Shown: positions 41,523 to 49,634 of the stretch, piece by piece
How the letters are laid out: every line of letters starts with the position of its first letter
How positions within the stretch are numbered: position 1 is the stretch's first letter
Made by a program: the position numbers and the translations under genes
Assembly (NCBI RefSeq): GCF_036325985.1
Contig: NZ_JAUHLI010000008.1
Coordinates: forward strand, 62,001 to 126,000
DNA length: 64,000 bases
From: Alkalimonas cellulosilytica
Lineage (GTDB): Bacteria > Pseudomonadota > Gammaproteobacteria > Enterobacterales > Alteromonadaceae
Direction: 5' to 3'
Notes under the pieces: model-generated
The model's database searches: none
The model's input: only the letters and a program-made list of their open reading frames with translations
Told to the model about the DNA's origin: nothing

Positions 41523-44500
41523 TCAATTATGAAAATCTAATTCTATCTCAGCCAGTTGCTTCAATTGATGCAACAACAAATCGGTAGGGGTTACCCACCA
41601 TTCGCTGCCCAACCGCAAACTGACTTTTCCTTCCGGCCGCTGATAATGCAGCAAGACCGGTACCGTACCCGACTTGAATTCAGCTAACGTCTGCTGCAAC
41701 TTGTCGAGGTACTTTGCATCACATTGCGCTGATTTTAGCGTAATTTGCAGCGATTTAAGATATTTTTCTCGTACTGACATAATTTCAGCCAGATCGCGGC
41801 CGGTCATTGTAAGGCCACCACTGAAATCATCAAATCGTACCTGTCCGGTGACCACCAACACTTTGTCTTTTTGCAGCAAAGACTCAAAGCTATCAAACTG
41901 GTCAGGAAACAAACGCACATCAACCCGGGCTGATTTATCATCCAGCGTCAGCAAGGCCCAACGACGGCCACGCTTATTCACCAACACCCGGACTGCCACC
42001 ACCAAACCCGCCACGGTGATACTTTGCTCCCCCCGGGTCGGCTGCAGGTCCACTAAGCGGCAGCCAACATAATGCTTTAACTCATCAAGATAACGATTGA
42101 TCGGGTGACCGGTTAAATAAAGACCCAGTGTCTCTCGCTCCCCTTCTAACCAGACTTCATCTGGCCAGGGTGCTACCTGGCGAAAGGACTGCATCGCCTG
42201 CTCGGGCTCTGGTGTTAAGGCACCAAACAGATCTTCCTGCCCAATGGCTTCAGCGTGTGCCTGCTGCTCGGCGGCACGCACGGCATCTTCCAGGCTGGCA
42301 GAAATAGCCGCTCTGTGCGGGCCTAACCGATCGAGGGCACCGGCCAGGATCAGTTTTTCAATCACCCGCTTGCCCAGCTTTTTCAAGTCAACTTTGTAGC
42401 AAAAGTCGAACAAGTCGGTGAAAGCACCCAAGCGCTCACGTGCTTCAATAATGGCAGCAACCGGGCCTTCACCCACCCCTTTGATTGCACCAATACCATA
42501 GATAATGCGTCCCTGCTCATCCACAGTAAACTTGTACTGGCCGGCATTTACATCCGGTGGCAGCAGCTTCAGTTTCATCCGTTCGCATTCATCAACCAGA
42601 GTGACAATCTTATCGGTATTGTCCATATCGGCCGACATCACTGCGGCCATAAACTCGGCCGGGAAGTGCGTTTTCATCCACAGCGTTTGATACGACACCA
42701 GGGCATAGGCCGCAGAGTGTGACTTGTTAAAACCATAGCCGGCGAATTTTTCTACCAGGTCAAATATCTTAATCGCCAGTTCGCCGTCGATACCGTTATT
42801 ACGGGCACCTTCTTCGAATACCGCCCTTTGCTTGGCCATTTCTTCCGGTTTTTTCTTACCCATGGCCCGGCGCAGTAAGTCGGCGCCACCCAGGGTATAA
42901 CCGGCCAGTACCTGAGCAATCTGCATCACCTGCTCCTGGTACAGGATGATGCCATAGGTCGGCTCCAGGATAGGTTTGAGCGACTCATGCTGATAATTCG
43001 CATCCGGGTAGGAAATTTCCTCCCGCCCCTGCTTACGGTCGATAAAGTTATCCACCATGCCAGACTGCAACGGCCCCGGACGGAACAGGGCCACCAGGGC
43101 AATCATGTCTTCAAAACAGTCGGGCTTCAGACGGCGGATCAAATCTTTCATCCCCCGCGATTCCAGCTGGAATACCGCTGTGGTATCCGCTCGTAGCAGG
43201 GTTTGAATGCTTTTCGGGTCGTTTAGCGGGATGGTATTAATATCGACCAGAGGCTGATTGTGCTGCTGCCGGCGGGCATTCACCATATCCACCGCCCACT
43301 GCAATATAGTCAGAGTGCGCAGGCCAAGAAAGTCAAACTTGACCAGCCCGGCAGTTTCAACATCGTTTTTATCAAACTGGGTGACCGGGTTATTGCCAGC
43401 ATCATCGCAATAAAGCGGCGAGAAGTCGGTAATTTTGGTCGGCGCTATCACCACACCACCGGCATGTTTACCGGCATTCCGGGTCACGCCCTCTAACCGG
43501 CGCGCCATATCAATCAGATCGCGGACCTCCTCATCCTGCTCGTACAGCTCAGGCAAGCGCGGCTCTTCTTTAAATGCTTGCTCCAGCGTCATGCCGGGGG
43601 TGGGTGGGATTAACTTGGAAATACGATCAACAAAACCATAAGGATGGCCAAGTACCCGGCCGACATCACGAATGACCGCTTTGGCTGCCATGGTGCCAAA
43701 GGTAATAATTTGCGACACGGCTTCACGGCCATACATCTCAGCCACGTGTTCAATCACTTCATCGCGGCGATCCATGCAGAAGTCGACGTCAAAATCCGGC
43801 ATCGATACCCGCTCCGGATTTAGAAAACGTTCGAACAGTAGATCAAACTCCAACGGATCCAGATCAGTGATTTTCAGCGCATAAGCCACCAGTGATCCCG
43901 CCCCCGAACCACGACCAGGCCCAACCGGAATACCATGGTCTTTACTCCACTGGATAAACTCCATCACCACCAGGAAGTACCCCGGAAACCCCATCTGATT
44001 AATCACGTCCAGCTCTATCTGCAAGCGCTCGTCGTATTCAACTCGCTTTGCTGCCCGCTCCGATGGATCGGGAAAGAGTTGCTCCAGGCGTTCTTCCAAG
44101 CCTTCTCGGGATTTAAGCACCAGGAAATCAGCATCCGACATGCCGCCGGTTGGAAAGGCCGGTAAAAAATACTCATACAGCCGTATGGTCACGTTGCAGC
44201 GCTTGGCTATTTCGACCGAATTGGCGAGGGCTTCCGGAATATCATGAAACAACGCCACCATCTCCTGCTCAGTACGCAGGTATTGCTGCTCGGAATAGTT
44301 TTTCGGCCGGCGTTTATCGTCCAGCGTATACCCATCATGAATAGCAACGCGAATTTCATGGGCAGAAAAGTCATCGGGGGTTAAAAACACCACTTCATTG
44401 GTCGCTACCACCGGCAATTCGTTCAGCTCTGCCCAATCGACCGCCAGTTGAATGTACTGCTCTTCATCCGGCCGGCCGGTGCGGATCAGCTCCAGATAAA

Positions 44501-44996
44501 AACGATCGTGAAAGTGCTGCTGATAAAAGGCGGTCAGCTGCCTGGCGACCTGCGGGTTCTGCTTAAGCAGCGCTTTCCCCAGCAAGCCATCTTTACCACC
44601 GGACAGCAAGATCAGACCGGCACTGTGCTCAGCCAGCCAGTCATGATCAATTTGCGGCTTACCATCCAGGTGACCGCGAAGGTACGCCTTGGAAATTAAC
44701 AAGGTGAGGTTCTTGTAGCCGGTATTGTCTGCAGCCAGGATCAGTAAGCGGCCACTGTCCTGGCTAAACTCGGTGTCATGCACCCAAAAGTCGGCCCCGA
44801 TGATGGGTTTAATACCGGCATCAATCGCTCCACCGTAAAAACGCACCAGGCCGCAAAGGTTCATTTGATCAGTCAGTGCCAGCGCAGGCATCTGATGCTG
44901 CACAGCAGCTTTTAAAATCGGTTTGACCTTAGCCAGGCCATCGACCATGGAAAAGTCACTGTGCAGACGCAAATGAATAAAAGCAGGTGTGCTCAT
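41523..44996 (-). CDS. dnaE: DNA polymerase III alpha subunit
   Basis: A 1,157-residue replicative polymerase, three residues shorter than E. coli DnaE. The N-terminal PHP domain begins 'FIHLRLHSDFSMVDG'. The palm has 'PDFDVDFCMDRRDEV' near 400, with the catalytic Asp pair. A helix-hairpin-helix and an OB-fold follow. Its ATG overlaps the stop of rnhB (ATGA), so translation is coupled. It provides the 5'-3' DNA synthesis of the holoenzyme assembled by the dnaX products encoded in the same window. Confidence 0.98.
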   Translation of the reverse strand: MSTPAFIHLRLHSDFSMVDGLAKVKPILKAAVQHQMPALALTDQMNLCGLVRFYGGAIDAGIKPIIGADFWVHDTEFSQDSGRLLILAADNTGYKNLTLLISKAYLRGHLDGKPQIDHDWLAEHSAGLILLSGGKDGLLGKALLKQNPQVARQLTAFYQQHFHDRFYLELIRTGRPDEEQYIQLAVDWAELNELPVVATNEVVFLTPDDFSAHEIRVAIHDGYTLDDKRRPKNYSEQQYLRTEQEMVALFHDIPEALANSVEIAKRCNVTIRLYEYFLPAFPTGGMSDADFLVLKSREGLEERLEQLFPDPSERAAKRVEYDERLQIELDVINQMGFPGYFLVVMEFIQWSKDHGIPVGPGRGSGAGSLVAYALKITDLDPLEFDLLFERFLNPERVSMPDFDVDFCMDRRDEVIEHVAEMYGREAVSQIITFGTMAAKAVIRDVGRVLGHPYGFVDRISKLIPPTPGMTLEQAFKEEPRLPELYEQDEEVRDLIDMARRLEGVTRNAGKHAGGVVIAPTKITDFSPLYCDDAGNNPVTQFDKNDVETAGLVKFDFLGLRTLTILQWAVDMVNARRQQHNQPLVDINTIPLNDPKSIQTLLRADTTAVFQLESRGMKDLIRRLKPDCFEDMIALVALFRPGPLQSGMVDNFIDRKQGREEISYPDANYQHESLKPILEPTYGIILYQEQVMQIAQVLAGYTLGGADLLRRAMGKKKPEEMAKQRAVFEEGARNNGIDGELAIKIFDLVEKFAGYGFNKSHSAAYALVSYQTLWMKTHFPAEFMAAVMSADMDNTDKIVTLVDECERMKLKLLPPDVNAGQYKFTVDEQGRIIYGIGAIKGVGEGPVAAIIEARERLGAFTDLFDFCYKVDLKKLGKRVIEKLILAGALDRLGPHRAAISASLEDAVRAAEQQAHAEAIGQEDLFGALTPEPEQAMQSFRQVAPWPDEVWLEGERETLGLYLTGHPINRYLDELKHYVGCRLVDLQPTRGEQSITVAGLVVAVRVLVNKRGRRWALLTLDDKSARVDVRLFPDQFDSFESLLQKDKVLVVTGQVRFDDFSGGLTMTGRDLAEIMSVREKYLKSLQITLKSAQCDAKYLDKLQQTLAEFKSGTVPVLLHYQRPEGKVSLRLGSEWWVTPTDLLLHQLKQLAEIELDFHN

Positions 44997-45589
44997 CGTG
45001 CCGTCCCAAGCTGTTGCAAAACAGGTTTAAAGCTACGGCGATGCTCTGGCAAAACACCAAACTGCTGAATGGCAAGCAAATGATCCGCTGTGGGATAGCC
45101 TTTATGGCGATCAAAGCCAAACTGCGGATAACGATGGTGCAGGGCATGCATTTCTTCATCGCGGGCTACTTTGGCAAGGATGGATGCGGCGCTGATTTCA
45201 GCGACCTTGCTATCCCCTTTCACCACAGCTGTAGCCGGTACCGGCAGGTGCGGGCAACGGTTGCCATCAATCAATACCCATTCTGGCTGCACCGATAAAC
45301 CAGCCACTGCTCGCTGCATGGCCAACAGGGTGGCATGCAAAATATTTAGCTGGTCTATTTCGGCAGGCTCCGCCCGGCCAAGCGCCCAGCACAGCGCTTT
45401 TTGCCGGATTTCAGCCGCTAGAGACTGCCGTTTTTTTTCTGACAATTTTTTTGAGTCGGCCAAGCCAGCTATTGGCTGGCTTGGATCCAGGATCACTGCA
45501 GCGGTCACCACGGCGCCGATCAAAGGGCCACGCCCTACTTCATCAACACCACAAACCAGCCGTACTTCCGGACGAACAAAATCAGTCAT
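44993..45589 (-). CDS. rnhB: Ribonuclease HII
   Basis: A 198-residue RNase HII, which cleaves RNA in RNA-DNA hybrids and removes single ribonucleotides. The active-site motif 'GVDEVGRGPLIG' is near the N-terminus and a further acidic pair is in 'LIDGNR' and 'EISAASILAKVARD'. The ATG at 45589 overlaps the lpxB stop in ATGACTGA, and its own stop overlaps the dnaE start. Confidence 0.95.
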   Translation of the reverse strand: MTDFVRPEVRLVCGVDEVGRGPLIGAVVTAAVILDPSQPIAGLADSKKLSEKKRQSLAAEIRQKALCWALGRAEPAEIDQLNILHATLLAMQRAVAGLSVQPEWVLIDGNRCPHLPVPATAVVKGDSKVAEISAASILAKVARDEEMHALHHRYPQFGFDRHKGYPTADHLLAIQQFGVLPEHRRSFKPVLQQLGTAR

Positions 45590-46742
45590 TCGATCCCCGT
45601 TTGGCAATCAACGCCAGAATAGCATCTGCGGCTTGCTCACTGGCATGGCAAGCAAGCTGTTGATGCAAAACCGTAAACTGCTGCTTTAGCCGTGTGCCGG
45701 CCTCGCCCAGCAAAGGCTGCATGGCCGCGACCAATGCATCCGGTGTCACCTGCTCCTGCAATAGTTCTGCCACCAATGGCTGATTGGCCAGCAGATTAGG
45801 CAGACTAAAATAATCAATCTTGACCAGCCACTTGGCCAGTTGGTACGTCAACGCATTCAGCTTATAGGCCACCACCATCGGGCATTTGGCCAACATGGCT
45901 TCCAGCGTAGCCGTACCGGATGCAATAAAGACCGCATCAGCTGCCGTTAAAAGCGTGCGCGATTGACCAACCACCACCCTGATCGAAAGTGCTGGAGCTA
46001 CCTGCTGCTTGATGGCAGCAAATAGCTCAGCCTTTTGTTCAGTGACCATGGCACACACCAATTGCAGCTCCGGTTGCTGTGCTTTTAGCTTTTCAGCCGC
46101 CTGTAAAAATGCCGGGCTAAGTAATTTGATTTCATTGCTGCGACTGCCTGGCATCAACGCCAGCACCGGCTGCTCAGCTAAGCCAAGGGCTGCTTTAGCG
46201 CCAGTCTTATCAGGCTCAAGTGGCATTTGGTCAGCTAAGGTATGGCCGACAAAACGGCACGGTACCTGATACTTGTCGTAAAAGGCTTTCTCAAAGGGCA
46301 GTAATGCCAGCACCAAGTCGGTTGCAGCAGCGATTTTGTGAATCCGCTTTTGCCGCCAGGCCCAGACAGAAGGGCTGACATAATGGACTGTGGTAAGCCC
46401 GGCCTGTTTAAGTTTATGCTCGACGGGCAGATTAAAGTCCGGTGCATCCACGCCAAGTACCAAATCAGGAGGACTTGCCAGCAAGCGGTTCATCAATTGC
46501 TTGCGGATAGACAACAATCGTGGCAATCGTCCGAGTACTTCAACCAGCCCCATCACGGCCAGCTCTTCCATATCGAACCAGGCATCAAAGCCCAATGCCT
46601 GCATGCGTGGGCCACCAATGCCAAAAAATTCCGTGTCTGGTCGCTGCTGCAAAATAGCTTCCATCACCCCGGCAGCAAGAATGTCACCGGAGTGCTCGCC
46701 AACAATAATGGCAATACGAAGCGGGTTGTTTGTCGGTAACAT
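45582..46742 (-). CDS. lpxB: Lipid-A-disaccharide synthase
   Basis: A 386-residue glycosyltransferase that joins UDP-2,3-diacylglucosamine and lipid X to form the lipid A disaccharide at the inner membrane. The conserved start 'LRIAIIVGEHSGDILAAGVMEA' is clear, and 'IASGTATLEAMLAKCPMVVAYK' near 295 is a donor-binding segment. Several ATGs lie upstream (46787 and others). The one at 46742 places the conserved motif at the usual distance. A GC-rich hairpin (46777-46795) lies in the lpxA-lpxB gap. Confidence 0.95.
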   Translation of the reverse strand: MLPTNNPLRIAIIVGEHSGDILAAGVMEAILQQRPDTEFFGIGGPRMQALGFDAWFDMEELAVMGLVEVLGRLPRLLSIRKQLMNRLLASPPDLVLGVDAPDFNLPVEHKLKQAGLTTVHYVSPSVWAWRQKRIHKIAAATDLVLALLPFEKAFYDKYQVPCRFVGHTLADQMPLEPDKTGAKAALGLAEQPVLALMPGSRSNEIKLLSPAFLQAAEKLKAQQPELQLVCAMVTEQKAELFAAIKQQVAPALSIRVVVGQSRTLLTAADAVFIASGTATLEAMLAKCPMVVAYKLNALTYQLAKWLVKIDYFSLPNLLANQPLVAELLQEQVTPDALVAAMQPLLGEAGTRLKQQFTVLHQQLACHASEQAADAILALIAKRGSND

Positions 46743-46804
46743 AGGGGGCATAAGCAGGATCCCATACATCAGCGCGGGCCGCAGCATCTGCGGCCGGGAT
46801 GCAA

Positions 46805-47575
46805 TTAGCGAATAATACCGCGCTTAGACTGCTCGATAAACTGTGTTAAGCGGCGCACTTCAGCATTGGCCTTGCTCTGACTGGCAAGCGCAGCAACTGC
46901 TTCAGCCACGGTATGACCTTTGCGATAGATTTCTTTGTAAGCACGGCGGATTTCCAGCAGAGTTTCTGCAGTAAAGCCACGGCGCTTCAGACCCTCGGTA
47001 TTGATGCCAACCGGTGTAGCCGGGCTGCCATTGGCCATCACAAAGGGCGGCACATCTTTGAGCACGATAGCCCCACCACCAATAAAGCTGTGGGCACCGA
47101 TATGGCAGAACTGATGCACACCACTCATACCACCTAAAATGGCCCAATCGCCGACATGCACATGACCCGCAGTAGAAGCGTTGTTAGCATAAATCACATT
47201 GCTGCCAATCACACAGTCATGGGCAACATGGGTGTAGTTCATGAAGAGGTTGTGACTGCCAATCACGGTTTTGCCTTCGTCCTGAATGGTACCGCGGTGC
47301 ACCGTGCAGCCTTCACGAAAAATATTAAAATCACCAACAATCAATTCGGTTGGTTCATTTTTATACTTCTTATCCTGACAGGCTTCACCGATGCTGGCAA
47401 ACTGAAAAAAATGGTTACCACGGCCGATGATACTGGGGCCTTTGATCACCACATTGGACTCGACAATGCAATCATCGCCCAGAATGACATCTGGCCCAAT
47501 GTAACTGAAAGGACCAACCTGAACATTGTTGCCTAGCTGTGCGGTCGCCTCTATCACTGCAGATGGATGGATCAC
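46805..47575 (-). CDS. lpxA: UDP-N-acetylglucosamine acyltransferase
   Basis: A protein of about 256 residues, mostly hexapeptide repeats that form a left-handed beta helix, with 'FMNYTHVAHDCVIGSN' carrying the catalytic His. It adds the first acyl chain (3-hydroxyacyl from ACP) to UDP-GlcNAc in lipid A synthesis. The best start is GTG at 47575, with AAGGAG upstream in the fabZ end. An earlier in-frame GTG (47596) would add seven residues but has a poorer ribosome site. The gene overlaps the end region of fabZ only in the second case. Confidence 0.95.
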   Translation of the reverse strand: MIHPSAVIEATAQLGNNVQVGPFSYIGPDVILGDDCIVESNVVIKGPSIIGRGNHFFQFASIGEACQDKKYKNEPTELIVGDFNIFREGCTVHRGTIQDEGKTVIGSHNLFMNYTHVAHDCVIGSNVIYANNASTAGHVHVGDWAILGGMSGVHQFCHIGAHSFIGGGAIVLKDVPPFVMANGSPATPVGINTEGLKRRGFTAETLLEIRRAYKEIYRKGHTVAEAVAALASQSKANAEVRRLTQFIEQSKRGIIR

Positions 47576-47576
47576 G

Positions 47577-48029
47577 TCAGAATTCTCTCCTTGCACACAT
47601 CAGCTCAGCACAACAGACCAGCTGACCGTCAACTTTAGCCTCACCGTAGAATTTCCACATATTACGGCGCTCTTTCAAAAACTTGACTTCAAGCACCATG
47701 GTATCCCCTGGTACCACCGGTTTTTTAAAACGAGCCTCATCGATAGCAGCAAACAGATAAAGCTCGTTCTCAGAACGTTCTGCGGCAGTTTTAAATCCTA
47801 AAATACCCGTTGCCTGCGCCATGGCTTCCAGGATCAAAACACCTGGGAAAATCGGCCGGCCAGGAAAATGCCCGGTAAAGATCGGTTCATTGATGGTGAC
47901 ATTTTTAATCGCGGTCAAACTTTCACCCGGAGTGAAGTCAATGACCCGGTCAATCAATAAAAAAGGGTAGCGATGTGGCAACAAAGCCATGATGTCCTGA
48001 ACTTCAAGACTTGAAATGGGATTAGCCAA
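47577..48029 (-). CDS. fabZ: 3-hydroxyacyl-[ACP] dehydratase FabZ
   Basis: A 150-residue dehydratase of the fatty acid cycle, acting on 3-hydroxyacyl-ACP. The catalytic His19 in 'LLPHRYPFLLIDR' and Glu68 in 'FPGVLILEAMAQ' are present. It sits between lpxD and lpxA, the conserved location that connects lipid A and fatty acid synthesis by shared use of 3-hydroxyacyl-ACP. There is a 20-bp gap to lpxD. Confidence 0.97.
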   Translation of the reverse strand: MANPISSLEVQDIMALLPHRYPFLLIDRVIDFTPGESLTAIKNVTINEPIFTGHFPGRPIFPGVLILEAMAQATGILGFKTAAERSENELYLFAAIDEARFKKPVVPGDTMVLEVKFLKERRNMWKFYGEAKVDGQLVCCAELMCARREF

Positions 48030-48049
48030 AGTGGATCCTCTGTTTGTCT

Positions 48050-49093
48050 TTATGCTTGCTTATCGTCAACCTGGCCTGCAGCCAGCTGCTGTTCAAGATC
48101 TTTCACGCGCTGATACAACTGATCGATTTTACGCAAACGAGCCGTGTTTTTTCGCCACTCTGCATTGGTAGTGGCTGGTATGCCTGAAGTATAGACGCCT
48201 TTTTCCGTGACTGGCTTCATCAGCATCGCCATACCGCTTATCTGGGCACCATCGCATATCTCAATATGACCATTGATTACTGCAGCCCCACCGATAATGC
48301 AATAACGGCCAATAGTGGCACTGCCTGCAATGGTGGTGCAGCCAGCAATAGCGGTATGATCGCCAATCCGCACATTATGTGCAACCTGACAGAGGTTGTC
48401 GATAATGACATTATTACCAATCACGGTGTTTTCAATGGCCCCACGGTCGATACAGGTTTGAGCACCAATCTCGCAGTCATCGCCAATCAGCACTGTACCC
48501 ACTTGAGGTATTTTTAACCAGCGTCCGCGTTCATTGGCAAAGCCAAAGCCATCCGCTCCAAGTACCGCACCACTATGCACAATGCAGTTCCGGCCAAGCT
48601 CTACACGGTGGTAAATACTAACATTAGGCCAAATCTTACAACCGTCGCCCAGTTGGGCCCCTTCACCGATAAAACAGTGGGCACCAACCTCAACATTCTC
48701 ACCAAGCACAACACCGGCCGAAATGACCGCATAGGGCCCGACCGATACGCCCTTGCCAAGAATGGCCCCAGCATCAATCTGTGCGGTCGGGTGAACTCCC
48801 AAAGCGGCAGGCGGCGTAGAGTCCAGCAATTGAGCCAGCTTGGCAAAAGCGACATAAGGATCGGCGACAACTAAAGCAGCACCCTGCCACAAAGCCCGGT
48901 CTTCAGCCCGAACTAGCAATAACCCAGCCTGACAATCCGTCAGCAAATGCTTAAGCTTGGGATTGGACAGGAAACTGACTTGATCCGGCCGTGCCCGCTC
49001 TAATGTGCCAACGCTGGTGATTTGCAGATCCTCAGAACCAATTAGCTCAGCATCCAGGTGCTGAGCTAATTGCAAGGCGGTCCAGCTCTTCAT
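48050..49093 (-). CDS. lpxD: UDP-3-O-acyl-glucosamine N-acyltransferase
   Basis: A 347-residue acyltransferase, third step of lipid A synthesis. An N-terminal uridine-binding domain is followed by a left-handed beta helix of hexapeptide repeats, with the catalytic His in 'NLCQVAHNVRIGDHTAIAG', and a C-terminal helix ('RLRKIDQLYQRVKDLEQQL'). It starts directly after the stop of skp. Length and order agree with the family. Confidence 0.97.
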   Translation of the reverse strand: MKSWTALQLAQHLDAELIGSEDLQITSVGTLERARPDQVSFLSNPKLKHLLTDCQAGLLLVRAEDRALWQGAALVVADPYVAFAKLAQLLDSTPPAALGVHPTAQIDAGAILGKGVSVGPYAVISAGVVLGENVEVGAHCFIGEGAQLGDGCKIWPNVSIYHRVELGRNCIVHSGAVLGADGFGFANERGRWLKIPQVGTVLIGDDCEIGAQTCIDRGAIENTVIGNNVIIDNLCQVAHNVRIGDHTAIAGCTTIAGSATIGRYCIIGGAAVINGHIEICDGAQISGMAMLMKPVTEKGVYTSGIPATTNAEWRKNTARLRKIDQLYQRVKDLEQQLAAGQVDDKQA

Positions 49094-49618
49094 TTAGTTG
49101 CCGCTTTGAATTTGACGAACAACTGCAGCTGAAATATCGTAGCTGTCTTTGGCGTAAACGGCGGCACCAGAGTTCAGCACAATGTCGTAATTGCCTTGCT
49201 CGGCCACTTTATCAATGGCATTTTTAATGACAGCCAGTAATTTATTACGCTCTTCAGCCTGACGCTGACGCATTTGCTCATCCAATGGACGCGCCATTTG
49301 CTCATACTGAATTTGCTGTTGCTGAATGGTTTCAGCCAGACGTTGCTGCTCAGCCTCGCTCATAGTTGGACCATCGCGACGAATTTTTTCCACATTAAAG
49401 TTGATATCACGCTCAAGCTGGCCAATCGCTTCAATACGCTCACCAAACTCAGCCATGATTGTTTCCTGGATCTGTTGCGCCTGTGGCAGTTGGCTGGCAA
49501 TTGCCTGGACATCAACAAAGGCAATTTTGGCAGCTTGTGCCGCCGTTGCACCCAACAAAAAAGCACCAAACACCAAAGTTGCAGCGGTCTTAACAAATAA
49601 ATTTTTCAAGGTCATCAT
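49094..49618 (-). CDS. skp: Periplasmic chaperone Skp/OmpH
   Basis: A 174-residue periplasmic chaperone that holds outer-membrane proteins for BAM. It has a signal peptide (roughly 'LKNLFVKTAATLVFGAFLLG' to 'AQA') and long helical arms rich in Gln/Glu from about 50 to 130. It probably forms trimers. Two tandem ATGs leave the first codon uncertain by one residue. It is 16 bp after bamA in the same transcript. Confidence 0.93.
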   Translation of the reverse strand: MMTLKNLFVKTAATLVFGAFLLGATAAQAAKIAFVDVQAIASQLPQAQQIQETIMAEFGERIEAIGQLERDINFNVEKIRRDGPTMSEAEQQRLAETIQQQQIQYEQMARPLDEQMRQRQAEERNKLLAVIKNAIDKVAEQGNYDIVLNSGAAVYAKDSYDISAAVVRQIQSGN

Positions 49619-49634
49619 CCTATGTTCTCAATGT

